In this document: piece after piece, positions 20,872 to 30,791 of the stretch | How positions within the stretch are numbered: position 1 is the first letter of the stretch | Layout of the letters: every line of letters begins with the position of its first letter | From: Kosakonia oryzendophytica | Lineage (GTDB): Bacteria; Pseudomonadota; Gammaproteobacteria; Enterobacterales; Enterobacteriaceae | NCBI RefSeq assembly: GCF_900094925.1 | Contig: NZ_FMAY01000002.1 | Location: forward strand, 214,535 to 278,534 | Length of the DNA stretch: 64,000 nt | Reading direction: 5' to 3' | The notes under the pieces: model-generated | Database searches by the model: none | Seen by the model: only the letters and a program-made list of their open reading frames with translations | Told to the model about the DNA's origin: nothing | Translations under genes and position numbers: made by a program

Positions 20872-23800
20872 GTTTATGGAAGAAAATCAGCCTCGGCGTA
20901 CTGGTGTTTATTCTGCTGGTGCTGGGGACGGTCGCCTTTCTGGTGGGAACCACCAGCGGGCTTCATCTGCTGTTTAAGGCGGCGAACCGCTGGGTGCCGG
21001 GGCTGCACATTAGTCAGGTCACGGGCGGCTGGCGCGATCTGACGCTGAAAAATCTGCGTTACGAGCAGCCCGGTGTAGCGGTGAACGCCGGGGAGATCCA
21101 CCTGGCAGTGAATCTGGGGTGTCTGCGTAGCAGTAGCTTGTGCATCAACGATCTGTCGTTGAAAGAGATCAACGTGGCGATCGACAGTAAAAAGATGCCG
21201 CCAGCCGCTCCTGTGCAGGAAGAGGAGAGCGGGCCGCTGAACCTCTCTACGCCGTACCCGATTACGCTCAGCCGGGTGGCGCTGAACAATGTAAATATCA
21301 ACATTGACGATACGACCGTCTCGGTGATGAATTTCAGTTCCGGGCTGAGCTGGGAAGAGAAAAACCTGACGCTGAAGCCCACCTCATTGCAAGGGCTGCT
21401 GATTGCGCTGCCGAAAGTGGCGCAGGTGGCGCAGGAAGAGGTGGTTGAACCGAAAATCCACAATCCGCAGCCTCAGGAGAAGCCGCTCGGCGAAACGCTG
21501 AAAGCGCTGTTTGCCAAACCCCTGTTACCGGAAATGACCGATGTGCATTTGCCGCTCAATCTCAATATTGAGTCGTTTCGCGGCGAGCAACTGCGACTCA
21601 CTGGCGACACGGATATTCTGGTGCGTAGCCTGCTGCTGAAAGTGAGCAGCCTTGACGGGCAAATGACACTTGATGCGCTGGATATCGACTCGAACCAGGG
21701 GCAGGTGAGCGCGACAGGCCGCGCACAGTTGCGTGATAACTGGCCGGTGGATTTTACGCTTAACAGCACGTTGAATGTGGATCCGCTAAAAGGCGAAAAA
21801 GTGAAGCTGCACGTTGGCGGTGACGTGCGCCAACAACTCAATATGGATGTGAACCTCTCCGGTCCGGTGGACGTGACGCTGCGGGCGCAAACGCAACTGG
21901 CGCAGGCCGGTTTGCCGCTGGAGGTTGCGGTGACCAGTAAGCAACTCTACTGGCCGTTTACCGGCGAGAAACAGTATCAGGCAGATGACGTCTCGCTGAC
22001 GCTGACCGGCAAGATGACCGACTACACGCTGGCGTTCCGTACCGCGGTGAAAGGGCAGGATCTGCCACCCGCCACCATCCGGCTTGATGCAAAAGGCAAT
22101 GAGCAGCAAATCAGCCTCGATAAGCTGACCCTCGCGGCGTTGGAAGGAACCACTGAGTTAACGGCGCTGCTGGACTGGCAGCAGGCGATCAGCTGGCGTG
22201 GCGAACTGGCGTTGAACGGGATTGATACGGCAAAAGCTTTTCCGGCATGGCCGTCAAAACTGAATGGCCTGATCAAAACGCGCGGTAGCCTGTACGGCGG
22301 TAGCTGGCAGTTGGATGTACCGGAGCTGAAGCTGAACGGTAATGTGAAAAACAACAAGGTGAAGGTCGACGGGCAACTGAAAGGCAATAGCTATTTACAG
22401 TGGACCATTCCCGGTTTGCATCTGGAGTTGGGGCGCAACAGTGCGGATATCAAAGGCGAACTGGGGGTAAAAGATCTCAATCTTGACGCCAATATTGATG
22501 CGCCAGGCCTGGATAACGCACTGCCAGGACTTGGGGGGACGGCCAAAGGCGTCGTGAAAATTCGCGGCACGGTCGATGCGCCGCAAGCGCTGGCGGACAT
22601 CACGGCCAATAATCTGCGCTGGCAGGATCTTTCCGTTGCCCGCGTGCGGGTCGACGGGGATGTGAAATCCAGCGATCACATCGCCGGGAAGCTCAATGTG
22701 CGCGTGGAGCGTATTGCACAGCCGGGTGTCAACCTGGGCCTGGTAACGCTGGCGGCTGAAGGGAGCGAAAAACAACACACCTTACAGTTGCGTGTACAGG
22801 GGGAGCCGGTTTCCGGGCAACTGGATCTGGCGGGGAGTTTCGATCGCCAGACGCAGCGCTGGAAAGGTTCGCTCAGTAATACGCGCTTTGCCACCCCGGT
22901 AGGGCCATGGTCGATCAACCGGCCGATTACCCTGGATTACCGGAACCAGGAGCAGAAAATTGCTATTGGTCCACACTGCTGGCTTAACCCCAACGCCGAG
23001 CTTTGCGTGCCGCAACCGATTGATGCCGGCGCGGAAGGGCACGCGCTGGTGAACCTTAATCGTTTTGACCTGGCCATGCTGAAGCCTTTTATGCCGGAGA
23101 CCACCCAGGCGAGCGGTGTGTTCAGTGGCAAAGCGGATGTGAGCTGGGACACGACAAAAGCCGGGCTGCCGCAGGGGCAGGTTACGCTTGTCGGGCGTAA
23201 CGTGAAAGTGACGCAGGTGGTGAACGATGCGCCGTTGCCTGTGGCGTTTGATACCCTGAACCTGAACGCCCAACTGCGTAACGACCGCGCCGATCTCGGC
23301 TGGCTGATTCGGCTGACCAACAACGGGCAGTTTGATGGTCAGGTGCAGGTAACCGATCCGCAAGGGCGACGTAATCTGGGCGGCAACGTCAATATCCGCA
23401 ACGTCTCGCTGGCGATGGCCAATGCCATCTTCAGCCGGGGTGAAAAGGCGGCGGGTACGCTGAACGCCAATTTGCGACTGGGCGGAAACGCGCAGAACCC
23501 GCAGTTGTTCGGGCAACTGGGATTGAACGGACTGGATGTCGAAGGCAACTTTATGCCGTTCGAGATGCAGCCCAGTCAGTTGGCGATCAATTTCAACGGT
23601 ACACGCTCCGTGCTTCAGGGCGTGGTGCGCACCGGCCAGGGGCAGATTAACCTCAGCGGCGATGCAGACTGGACCCAGATGAATAACTGGCGCGCGCGGG
23701 TGGCGGCGAAGGGCAGTAAAGTGCGCATTACCGTACCGCCAATGGTGCGGCTGGATGTGTCGCCGGATGTGGTGTTTGAAGCCACACCCAGTCTGTTTAC

Positions 23801-24644
23801 GCTTGACGGCAGTGTGGATGTGCCGTGGGCACGCATCGTGGTGCATGACGTGCCGGAAAGCGCGGTCGGCGTCTCTGGTGATGAGGTAATGCTTAACGAT
23901 CAACTGAAACCTGAGAAACCGCAAAGCGCCTCGATCCCGATTAACAGTAATCTGGTTATCCACGTTGGCAACAATGTGCGTCTGAATGCGTTTGGCCTCA
24001 AAGCACGGCTGACCGGCGACCTGAAAGTGGCGCAGGATAAGCAAGGGTTGGGGCTTAACGGGCAGATCACGATCCCGGAAGGGCGTTTCCACGCTTATGG
24101 TCAGGATTTGATTGTGCGTAAAGGGGAACTGCTGTTCTCCGGTCCGCCGGACCAGCCCTTGCTGAATATTGAGGCGATCCGTAACCCGGATGCGACGGAA
24201 AATGATGTTATTGCCGGGGTTCGTGTGACCGGGACAGCCGATGAACCTAAAGCGGAGATCTTCTCCGATCCGGCGATGTCGCAGCAAGAAGCGCTCTCCT
24301 ACCTGCTTCGTGGGCAGGGTCTGGACAGTGAACAGAGCGATAGCGCCGCAATGACCTCAATGCTTGTAGGCCTGGGGGTTGCACAAAGTGGGCAGGTTGT
24401 GGGTAAAATCGGCGAGACGTTTGGCGTAAGCAATCTGGCGCTGGATACTCAGGGGGTAGGCGATGCCTCCCAGGTAGTGGTCAGTGGCTACGTGCTGCCG
24501 GGTCTGCAGGTAAAATATGGCGTCGGAATTTTTGACTCACTGGCGACTCTCACGTTACGTTATCGCCTGATGCCTAAGCTGTATCTTGAAGCGGTGTCTG
24601 GCGTAGATCAGGCACTTGATTTGCTCTATCAGTTTGAGTTTTAG
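20868..24644 (+). CDS. tamB: AsmA-like bridge protein TamB
   Basis: The 1258-residue protein is anchored by one N-terminal helix (about 7-29, [20 protein letters not shown]). A very long beta-taco (AsmA-like repeats) spans the periplasm and ends in the conserved DUF490 domain (about 900-1258), with GFLK-like RLRY segments ([19 protein letters not shown]) and the terminal phenylalanine typical of proteins that meet an Omp85 barrel. TamB is one of the bridge proteins thought to carry phospholipids to the outer membrane. It overlaps tamA by 4 bases, and ytfP starts two bases after it. Confidence 0.97.
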   Translation: MSLWKKISLGVLVFILLVLGTVAFLVGTTSGLHLLFKAANRWVPGLHISQVTGGWRDLTLKNLRYEQPGVAVNAGEIHLAVNLGCLRSSSLCINDLSLKEINVAIDSKKMPPAAPVQEEESGPLNLSTPYPITLSRVALNNVNINIDDTTVSVMNFSSGLSWEEKNLTLKPTSLQGLLIALPKVAQVAQEEVVEPKIHNPQPQEKPLGETLKALFAKPLLPEMTDVHLPLNLNIESFRGEQLRLTGDTDILVRSLLLKVSSLDGQMTLDALDIDSNQGQVSATGRAQLRDNWPVDFTLNSTLNVDPLKGEKVKLHVGGDVRQQLNMDVNLSGPVDVTLRAQTQLAQAGLPLEVAVTSKQLYWPFTGEKQYQADDVSLTLTGKMTDYTLAFRTAVKGQDLPPATIRLDAKGNEQQISLDKLTLAALEGTTELTALLDWQQAISWRGELALNGIDTAKAFPAWPSKLNGLIKTRGSLYGGSWQLDVPELKLNGNVKNNKVKVDGQLKGNSYLQWTIPGLHLELGRNSADIKGELGVKDLNLDANIDAPGLDNALPGLGGTAKGVVKIRGTVDAPQALADITANNLRWQDLSVARVRVDGDVKSSDHIAGKLNVRVERIAQPGVNLGLVTLAAEGSEKQHTLQLRVQGEPVSGQLDLAGSFDRQTQRWKGSLSNTRFATPVGPWSINRPITLDYRNQEQKIAIGPHCWLNPNAELCVPQPIDAGAEGHALVNLNRFDLAMLKPFMPETTQASGVFSGKADVSWDTTKAGLPQGQVTLVGRNVKVTQVVNDAPLPVAFDTLNLNAQLRNDRADLGWLIRLTNNGQFDGQVQVTDPQGRRNLGGNVNIRNVSLAMANAIFSRGEKAAGTLNANLRLGGNAQNPQLFGQLGLNGLDVEGNFMPFEMQPSQLAINFNGTRSVLQGVVRTGQGQINLSGDADWTQMNNWRARVAAKGSKVRITVPPMVRLDVSPDVVFEATPSLFTLDGSVDVPWARIVVHDVPESAVGVSGDEVMLNDQLKPEKPQSASIPINSNLVIHVGNNVRLNAFGLKARLTGDLKVAQDKQGLGLNGQITIPEGRFHAYGQDLIVRKGELLFSGPPDQPLLNIEAIRNPDATENDVIAGVRVTGTADEPKAEIFSDPAMSQQEALSYLLRGQGLDSEQSDSAAMTSMLVGLGVAQSGQVVGKIGETFGVSNLALDTQGVGDASQVVVSGYVLPGLQVKYGVGIFDSLATLTLRYRLMPKLYLEAVSGVDQALDLLYQFEF

Positions 24645-24646
24645 CA

Positions 24647-24994
24647 ATGCGAATATTTGTCTACGGCAGTTTACGAAGCAAACAAGGCAACAGCCACTGG
24701 ATGACCAATGCACAGTGGCTGGGGGATTTTTGCGTCGAAAATCATCAGCTGTTTAGTCTGGGGCATTACCCGGGTGCGGTACCGGGCGAAGGAAGCGTAC
24801 AGGGCGAAGTGTATCGCATCGATGCGGCAACGCTCGGTGAGCTGGATGCACTGCGCACCGCTGGCGGCGAATATAAACGCCAGTTGATCCAGACGCCGTA
24901 TGGCAGCGCCTGGATGTATGTGTATCAACGTTCGGTTGAAGGCAAGACTTTTATCGAAAGTGGTAACTGGCTCGACAGAGATAAGTACCAGTAA
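24647..24994 (+). CDS. ytfP: YtfP, gamma-glutamylcyclotransferase-fold protein
   Basis: The 115-residue protein begins MRIFVYGSLRSKQGNSHWM, the YGSL nucleotide/substrate loop of the GGCT fold, and continues with GAVPGEGSVQGEVYRIDAATLGELD. It is close to E. coli YtfP (113 residues), whose structure is known but whose substrate is not established. It follows tamB by two bases and is the last gene of tamA-tamB-ytfP. Confidence 0.93.
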   Translation: MRIFVYGSLRSKQGNSHWMTNAQWLGDFCVENHQLFSLGHYPGAVPGEGSVQGEVYRIDAATLGELDALRTAGGEYKRQLIQTPYGSAWMYVYQRSVEGKTFIESGNWLDRDKYQ

Positions 24995-25009
24995 TCGTTG
25001 TTCTCAGAG

Positions 25010-25036
25010 AACCGCGCCGCAGGGCGCGGTTTTTTT
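25010..25036 (+). terminator. Terminator of tamA-tamB-ytfP
   Basis: AACCGCGCC / GGCGCGGTT is a perfect stem followed by seven T, 16 bases after the ytfP stop. Confidence 0.92.
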
Positions 25037-25106
25037 ATGCCTGATTGCCCGCACCGATGTTCATCCGTAACGCTTTGGCTTCAAGACATCAGGCCATGCT
25101 GGGGCG

Positions 25107-25146
25107 AAAAAAAACCTCTGCACCGCATAAACGGTCAGAGGTTTTT
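25107..25146 (-). terminator. Terminator of ppa
   Basis: AAACCTCTG (25112-25120) pairs with CAGAGGTTT (25136-25144). The A-run at 25107-25114 gives the U-tract on the minus strand. Confidence 0.85.
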
Positions 25147-25159
25147 CAGAAAAAATGGA

Positions 25160-25690
25160 TTACTTCTTCGCAGCGCGTTCGAAAGAGGCAACGATTTCCG
25201 CTTTAGCGGCTTCGGCGTTGTCCCAACCGTCAACTTTCACCCATTTGCCTTTTTCGAGGTCTTTGTAGTGCTCGAAGAAGTGGGTGATCTGTGCTTTCAG
25301 CAGTTCCGGCAGGTCGTTCACATCTTTGATGTGATCGTACTCTTTGCTCAGTTTGGTATGCGGAACGGCAACCAGTTTCGCATCTTCACCGGATTCGTCC
25401 GTCATTTTCAGCACGCCAACCGGGCGGCAACGAATCACAGAACCCGGCTGCAGCGGGTACGGGGTCGGAACCAGCACGTCTACCGGGTCACCATCCAGAG
25501 AGAGGGTGTGGTTGATGTAACCGTAGTTGCACGGGTAGAACATCGCGGTGGACATAAAGCGGTCAACAAACAGCGCGCCGCTGTCTTTGTCCACTTCGTA
25601 TTTGATCGGATCTGCGTTAGCCGGAATTTCGATAACGACGTAGATATCTTCTGGCAGATCTTTACCCGCCGGAACGTTCAGTAAGCTCAT
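25160..25690 (-). CDS. ppa: Inorganic pyrophosphatase
   Basis: The 176-residue family I enzyme, [20 protein letters not shown]..., carries the catalytic signature DGDPVDVLV with the metal-binding aspartates and [14 protein letters not shown]. The hexamer hydrolyses pyrophosphate, driving polymerisation reactions. The start at 25690 gives E. coli length; an upstream extension into the promoter region is rejected. It is monocistronic with its own terminator. Confidence 0.98.
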   Translation of the reverse strand: MSLLNVPAGKDLPEDIYVVIEIPANADPIKYEVDKDSGALFVDRFMSTAMFYPCNYGYINHTLSLDGDPVDVLVPTPYPLQPGSVIRCRPVGVLKMTDESGEDAKLVAVPHTKLSKEYDHIKDVNDLPELLKAQITHFFEHYKDLEKGKWVKVDGWDNAEAAKAEIVASFERAAKK

Positions 25691-26090
25691 GTTTGTTTCC
25701 TTTAAAATGTGTGGCAAACAAGTGCCGGGTATTATAGCCAACTGGTGGCGAATGTCTTCGCCTGTTTTAATTTCCTCACATTTTCTACACGGTTTTTAGC
25801 ATCTTTTTGTGACCATTTTGTCCATAACTGTAGCAGCATACTGAATAATATTTTGTAAGCGATTACAGTGAAATCTTCGCTACGTTTCAGGGCAGTAAAT
25901 TTCTGCAATTTCAATGGATAATTGAGGTGCGTTAAAACGCCCCTTTTCGCGCGCCAGATCGCAACTGCCTCACAACAATTCATTCACTTTTCCGATTTGT
26001 GATGTAACGCATTTTGTTACATCTCCGATTGTCTATAGTTTTCCCCGCAGGTGAAGTTGTAGCCAACAATAACCCTACGAGGATGCTCTT
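25691..26090. other. ppa-ytfQ divergent control region (400 bases)
   Basis: This A/T-rich region carries both promoters. An 83-codon minus-strand reading frame (25732-25983) has no recognisable features and overlaps the ppa promoter, so it is not called. The clearest signal is the inverted repeat at 26001-26023. Confidence 0.5.
26001..26023. promoter_or_regulatory. Candidate operator upstream of ytfQ
   Basis: GATGTAAC-GCATTTT-GTTACATC is a perfect 8-bp inverted repeat with a 7-base spacer, 68 bases ahead of ytfQ. It is preceded by TGTG, giving a half CRP site (TGTGATG). The regulator is unknown. Confidence 0.5.
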
Positions 26091-27047
26091 ATGTGGAAGC
26101 GCTTACTTCTTGTCACAGCAGTTTCGGCAGCCATGTCGTCTATGGCGATGGCCGCCCCGTTAACCGTAGGATTTTCGCAGGTTGGATCCGAATCCGGCTG
26201 GCGAGCCGCTGAAACCAACGTTGCGAAAAGCGAAGCCAGCAAGCGCGGCATTACGCTGAAAATCGCTGACGGTCAGCAAAAACAGGAAAACCAGATCAAA
26301 GCGGTGCGTTCGTTCATCGCTCAGGGCGTGGATGCCATCTTTATCGCTCCGGTGGTGGCAACGGGCTGGGAACCGGTATTGAAAGAGGCGAAAGACGCAC
26401 AGATTCCGGTTTTCCTTCTCGATCGCTCCATTGATGTGAAAGACAAATCGCTCTATATGACCACCGTCACCGCTGACAACGTGCTGGAAGGCAAGCTGAT
26501 TGGCGACTGGCTGGTGAAAACCGTGGCCGGTAAACCTTGTAACGTCGTTGAACTGCAAGGCACCGTCGGCGCAAGCGTCGCGATCGATCGTAAGAAAGGT
26601 TTTGCGGAAGCCATCTCCAAAGCCTCTAACATCAAAATCATTCGCTCTCAGTCCGGTGACTTTACCCGCAGTAAAGGTAAAGAGGTGATGGAGAGCTTTA
26701 TCAAGGCGGAAAACAACGGCAAAAACATCTGTATGGTTTACGCCCACAACGATGACATGGTGATCGGTGCGATTCAGGCGATTAAAGAAGCGGGCCTGAA
26801 ACCGGGCAAAGACATTCTTACCGGTTCTATCGATGGTGTACCGGACATCTACAAAGCGATGATCGATGGTGAAGCCAACGCCAGCGTAGAGTTGACGCCG
26901 AACATGGCAGGCCCGGCATTCGATGCGCTGGAAAAATTCAAAAAAGATGGCACCCAGCCGCCGAAGCTGACCATTACCAAATCGACGCTCTATCTGCCAG
27001 ACACGGCAAAAGAAGAGTTAGAGAAAAAGAAAAACATGGGTTACTAA
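26091..27047 (+). CDS. ytfQ: Galactofuranose-binding periplasmic protein YtfQ
   Basis: The 318-residue protein has a 22-residue signal peptide ending AMA before APLTVGFSQVGSESGWRAAE. The rest is a type I periplasmic binding fold with FIAPVVATGWEPVLKEAKDAQIPVFLLDRS and AHNDDMVIGAIQAIKEAG. It matches the E. coli protein, which binds galactofuranose. It is the first gene of ytfQRT-yjfF; a repeat hairpin between ytfQ and ytfR probably keeps ytfQ mRNA abundant, as usual for binding proteins. Confidence 0.96.
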   Translation: MWKRLLLVTAVSAAMSSMAMAAPLTVGFSQVGSESGWRAAETNVAKSEASKRGITLKIADGQQKQENQIKAVRSFIAQGVDAIFIAPVVATGWEPVLKEAKDAQIPVFLLDRSIDVKDKSLYMTTVTADNVLEGKLIGDWLVKTVAGKPCNVVELQGTVGASVAIDRKKGFAEAISKASNIKIIRSQSGDFTRSKGKEVMESFIKAENNGKNICMVYAHNDDMVIGAIQAIKEAGLKPGKDILTGSIDGVPDIYKAMIDGEANASVELTPNMAGPAFDALEKFKKDGTQPPKLTITKSTLYLPDTAKEELEKKKNMGY

Positions 27048-27077
27048 CCCGCTCTCCACCGAGGAGAGTTCTGATAA

Positions 27078-27112
27078 CCCTCTCCCCGCCGGGGAGAGGG
27101 CAGGATGAGGGG
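27078..27112. repeat. Dispersed CT-rich palindromic repeat in ytfQ-ytfR gap
   Basis: CCCTCTCCCC-GCC-GGGGAGAGGG, then CAGGATGAGGGG. The same element, in the opposite orientation, occurs at 63923-63959, and a short version at 4962-4983. Such repeats are common between genes in several enterobacterial genera. Confidence 0.75.
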
Positions 27113-27157
27113 AAAACCCTGTGATCGTCCGGGAAATACCGTGAAGTGGAGAGGACC

Positions 27158-28660
27158 ATGACCGACGAAGCACACCAGGAGATTTTGCGAACCGAGGGTT
27201 TAAGTAAATTCTTTCCCGGCGTAAAAGCGCTTGATAACGTCGATTTTAGCCTGCGTCGCGGCGAAATCATGGCCTTACTCGGGGAGAACGGCGCGGGGAA
27301 ATCCACGCTGATTAAGGCCCTGACCGGGGTCTACCACGCTGATAAAGGCACTATCTGGCTGGAAGGCCAGGAAATCCGCCCGAAAAATACCGCCCACGCT
27401 CAGCAACTGGGTATCGGGACGGTTTACCAGGAAGTCAATCTGCTGCCCAATATGTCGGTGGCGGATAATCTGTTTATTGGCCGCGAACCGCGGCGTTTTG
27501 GTTTGCTATGTCGCAAAGAGATGGAAACACGCGCCACTGCGTTGATGGAATCCTACGGTTTCTCGCTGGATGTGCGCGAGCCGCTCAACCGCTACTCCGT
27601 GGCGATGCAGCAGATTGTGGCAATCTGCCGTGCAATCGATCTGTCGGCGAAAGTGTTGATCCTCGACGAACCCACCGCCAGTCTCGACACGCAGGAAGTG
27701 GAAATGCTGTTTACCCTGATGCGCCAGCTCAGCGCTCAGGGCGTCAGCCTGATTTTTGTTACGCACTTTCTCGACCAGGTCTACGAAGTCAGCGACCGCA
27801 TTACCGTACTGCGCAACGGTGGTTTTGTTGGTTGCCGTCCTACCAGTGAACTGCCGCAAATCGAGCTGGTGAAAATGATGCTGGGGCGTGAACTGGACAG
27901 CAACGCGCTGCAACGCGCCGGCCGCACGCTTCTGAGCGAAAAACCGGTAGCGGCGTTTGAGGGCTTTGGTAAGAAAGGTGTCATTTCCCCCTTTAATCTT
28001 GAGGTGCGCCCAGGCGAAATTGTCGGTCTGGCCGGGTTACTCGGCTCCGGGCGTACCGAAACCGCCGAGGTCATCTTCGGCATCAAACCAGCCGACAGCG
28101 GGAGCGCCACCATCAAAGGCAAACCGCAAACGCTGCGCTCACCGCATCAGGCGTCGTGCCTGGGCATTGGTTTTTGCCCGGAAGATCGTAAAACGGACGG
28201 CATTATCGCCGCCGCATCGGTCCGGGAAAATATTGTGCTGGCGCTACAGGCGCAGCGCGGCTGGTTGCGTCCCATTGCCCGTAAAGAGCAGAACGCCATC
28301 GCCGAACGTTTTATTCGCCAGCTTGGCATTCGTACCCCCAGCGCCGAGCAGCCTATTGAGTTCCTCTCCGGGGGAAATCAGCAAAAAGTGTTGCTCTCAC
28401 GCTGGCTGCTGACCCGACCGCAATTCCTGATCCTTGATGAGCCGACGCGCGGCATTGATGTTGGCGCTCACGCCGAGATCATTCGCCTGATCGAAACCCT
28501 GTGCGCCGATGGTCTGGCGCTGCTGGTGATATCGTCAGAACTGGAAGAGCTGGTGGGCTATGCGGATCGGGTGATTATCATGCGCGATCGCAAACAGGTG
28601 GCGGAGATCCCGCTCGCTGAACTGTCGGTCCCGGCGATCATGAATGCCATTGCGGCATAA
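27158..28660 (+). CDS. ytfR: Galactofuranose ABC transporter, duplicated ATPase YtfR
   Basis: The 500-residue protein has two ABC domains. The first has Walker A GENGAGKST and LILDEPTASLD, but a degenerate signature (RYSVAMQQIV). The second has GLLGSGRTETAE in place of Walker A, the intact signature FLSGGNQQK and LILDEPTRGIDVG. This is the standard sugar-type (CUT2) ATPase layout. The ATG at 27158 follows GGAGAGGACC and gives E. coli length; a start four codons earlier is possible but not conserved. It energises YtfT and YjfF. Confidence 0.96.
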   Translation: MTDEAHQEILRTEGLSKFFPGVKALDNVDFSLRRGEIMALLGENGAGKSTLIKALTGVYHADKGTIWLEGQEIRPKNTAHAQQLGIGTVYQEVNLLPNMSVADNLFIGREPRRFGLLCRKEMETRATALMESYGFSLDVREPLNRYSVAMQQIVAICRAIDLSAKVLILDEPTASLDTQEVEMLFTLMRQLSAQGVSLIFVTHFLDQVYEVSDRITVLRNGGFVGCRPTSELPQIELVKMMLGRELDSNALQRAGRTLLSEKPVAAFEGFGKKGVISPFNLEVRPGEIVGLAGLLGSGRTETAEVIFGIKPADSGSATIKGKPQTLRSPHQASCLGIGFCPEDRKTDGIIAAASVRENIVLALQAQRGWLRPIARKEQNAIAERFIRQLGIRTPSAEQPIEFLSGGNQQKVLLSRWLLTRPQFLILDEPTRGIDVGAHAEIIRLIETLCADGLALLVISSELEELVGYADRVIIMRDRKQVAEIPLAELSVPAIMNAIAA

Positions 28661-28670
28661 GGAGTAGAGT

Positions 28671-29696
28671 GTGATGCCTCAATCTCTTAGGCAAACCGGG
28701 GCGCCCAGGCGGCGTGTTAACTGGCCAACCGGCACGCCGCAACTGATAGCCCTGCTGCTGGTGCTGTTGGTGGACAGCCTCGTCGCGCCCCATTTCTACC
28801 AGGTGGTACTGCAAGATGGTCGCCTGTTTGGTAGCCCTATTGATATTCTTAACCGCGCCGCGCCGGTCGCACTGCTGGCGATCGGCATGACACTGGTCAT
28901 CGCGACGGGCGGGATTGACCTGTCCGTAGGCGCGGTGATGGCCATTGCAGGCGCAACAGCCGCGTCAATGACCGTCTCCGGACACAGCCTGCCAGTGGTG
29001 TTACTGGCCGCGCTGGGAACCGGCGTCCTGGCCGGTTTGTGGAACGGTATACTGGTGGCGGTGCTGAAAATTCAGCCTTTTGTCGCCACGCTAATCCTGA
29101 TGGTCGCGGGACGTGGTGTGGCACAGTTGATTACCTCCGGACAAATCGTCACGTTTAACGCCCCGTCACTGGCCTGGCTCGGCAGTGGTTCCCTGCTGCT
29201 GTTTCCGACGCCGGTCATTATCGCGCTGGTCACGCTGTTGTTGTTCTGGTTGTTCACCCGCAAAACCGCGCTCGGTATGTTTATCGAAGCGGTGGGGATT
29301 AACATTCGCGCGGCGAAAAACGCCGGGGTGAATACCCGCACGGTAGTGATGCTGACCTATGTGCTGAGCGGTGTATGTGCGGCGATAGCCGGGGTGATTG
29401 TCACGGCGGACATTCGCGGTGCTGACGCCAACAACGCCGGGTTGTGGCTGGAACTGGATGCGATCCTCGCGGTGGTGATTGGCGGGGGATCATTAATGGG
29501 CGGGCGTTTTAACCTTGTGCTGTCGGTAGTCGGCGCATTGATTATTCAGGGGATGAATACCGGGATTCTGCTCTCCGGTTTCCAGCCAGAACTCAACCAG
29601 GTGGTGAAAGCGGTCGTGGTGATGTGCGTGTTGATTGTGCAGTCGCCGCGCTTTATCGCGATGATTAAAGGAGTGCGCGGTCATGATAAAACGTAA
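28671..29696 (+). CDS. ytfT: Galactofuranose ABC transporter permease YtfT
   Basis: The 341-residue CUT2 permease has about nine or ten transmembrane helices, with GMTLVIATGGIDLSVGAVMA and the EAA-like IRAAKNAGVNTR loop. GTG at 28671, directly followed by ATG, gives the same MMPQ start as E. coli; GGAGTAG precedes it. It forms the membrane channel with YjfF, whose start overlaps its end by 14 bases. Confidence 0.95.
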   Translation: MMPQSLRQTGAPRRRVNWPTGTPQLIALLLVLLVDSLVAPHFYQVVLQDGRLFGSPIDILNRAAPVALLAIGMTLVIATGGIDLSVGAVMAIAGATAASMTVSGHSLPVVLLAALGTGVLAGLWNGILVAVLKIQPFVATLILMVAGRGVAQLITSGQIVTFNAPSLAWLGSGSLLLFPTPVIIALVTLLLFWLFTRKTALGMFIEAVGINIRAAKNAGVNTRTVVMLTYVLSGVCAAIAGVIVTADIRGADANNAGLWLELDAILAVVIGGGSLMGGRFNLVLSVVGALIIQGMNTGILLSGFQPELNQVVKAVVVMCVLIVQSPRFIAMIKGVRGHDKT

Positions 29697-30681
29697 CTTA
29701 CCGCTGATGATCACGTTGGGCGTCTTCGTGCTCGGCTATCTCTACTGTCTGACGCAGTTTCCGGGGTTCGCCTCCACGCGTGTGATTTGCAACATACTGA
29801 CAGATAACGCCTTTCTCGGCATTATCGCCGTGGGCATGACGTTTGTGATCCTCTCCGGCGGTATCGATTTGTCCGTCGGGTCGGTCATCGCCTTCACCGG
29901 CGTATTTCTGGCGAAAGCCATTGGCGACTGGGGCATCTCGCCGCTGATGGCTTTTCCGCTCATTTTGATTCTGGGCTGTGCGTTTGGCGCTTTTATGGGG
30001 TTGCTGATTGATGCGCTAAAAATTCCTGCTTTTATCATCACCCTTGCCGGGATGTTTTTCCTGCGCGGGGTCAGTTACCTGCTGTCGGAAGAGTCGATTC
30101 CTATCAACCACCCGGTTTACGACACGCTCTCAAGCCTGGCCTGGAGAATTCCCGGCGGCGGCCGACTGAGTGCCATGGGATTGTTGATGCTTGGCGTGGT
30201 AGTGATCGGCATTTTCGTCGCTCACCGTACCCGCTTCGGTAACCAGGTTTACGCCATTGGCGGCAATGCCACTTCGGCGAACCTGATGGGCATCTCCACC
30301 CGCAGCACCACCATTCGCATTTATATGCTCTCCACCGGTCTGGCAACACTGGCGGGCATTGTCTTCTCCATCTATACCCAGGCGGGCTACGCGCTGGCGG
30401 GCGTCGGCGTTGAGCTGGACGCCATTGCGTCGGTGGTGATTGGCGGCACGCTATTAAGCGGCGGTGTGGGGACGGTGCTGGGAACGTTGTTTGGTGTGGC
30501 GATTCAGGGGCTGATTCAAACCTATATCAACTTTGACGGCACGCTCAGCTCGTGGTGGACAAAAATTGCCATTGGCATTCTGTTGTTTATTTTTATCGCG
30601 TTGCAACGTGGACTTACCGTGCTGTGGGAGAACCGACAGAGCTCTCCTGTTACACGAGTTAGCACAAACGCTACAAAATAA
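29683..30681 (+). CDS. yjfF: Galactofuranose ABC transporter permease YjfF
   Basis: The 332-residue CUT2 permease is a partner of YtfT, with GMTFVILSGGIDLSVGSVIAF and NATSANLMGISTRSTTIRIY. It overlaps ytfT by 14 bases, so translation is coupled. No terminator is seen before the FliA promoter of the following chemoreceptor, so read-through is possible. Confidence 0.95.
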   Translation: MIKRNLPLMITLGVFVLGYLYCLTQFPGFASTRVICNILTDNAFLGIIAVGMTFVILSGGIDLSVGSVIAFTGVFLAKAIGDWGISPLMAFPLILILGCAFGAFMGLLIDALKIPAFIITLAGMFFLRGVSYLLSEESIPINHPVYDTLSSLAWRIPGGGRLSAMGLLMLGVVVIGIFVAHRTRFGNQVYAIGGNATSANLMGISTRSTTIRIYMLSTGLATLAGIVFSIYTQAGYALAGVGVELDAIASVVIGGTLLSGGVGTVLGTLFGVAIQGLIQTYINFDGTLSSWWTKIAIGILLFIFIALQRGLTVLWENRQSSPVTRVSTNATK

Positions 30682-30708
30682 TAACACACTGAAATCTTTA
30701 TTTTTTCC

Positions 30709-30735
30709 TAAAGTAATTCCGTTAGCAGTCGATAA
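30709..30735 (+). promoter_or_regulatory. Flagellar sigma-28 promoter of chemoreceptor 2
   Basis: TAAA (30709-30712), a 15-base spacer and GTCGATAA (30728-30735) match TAAA-N15-GCCGATAA with one mismatch, 57 bases before the receptor start. Confidence 0.85.
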
Positions 30736-30791
30736 CTGACGAATGGGCTTAATTTACGCCAAAAAGTATCACTGCTACCGGAATTCACATC

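Noticed and set aside
22782..24287. 501-codon minus-strand frame opposite tamB
   Set aside because: It is a long antisense shadow of the GC-rich tamB reading frame, rich in His/Arg/Gln and without domains.
25732..25983. 83-codon minus-strand frame upstream of ppa
   Set aside because: It covers the ppa/ytfQ promoters, has no recognisable motif or ribosome binding site, and has the composition of an A/T-rich control region.
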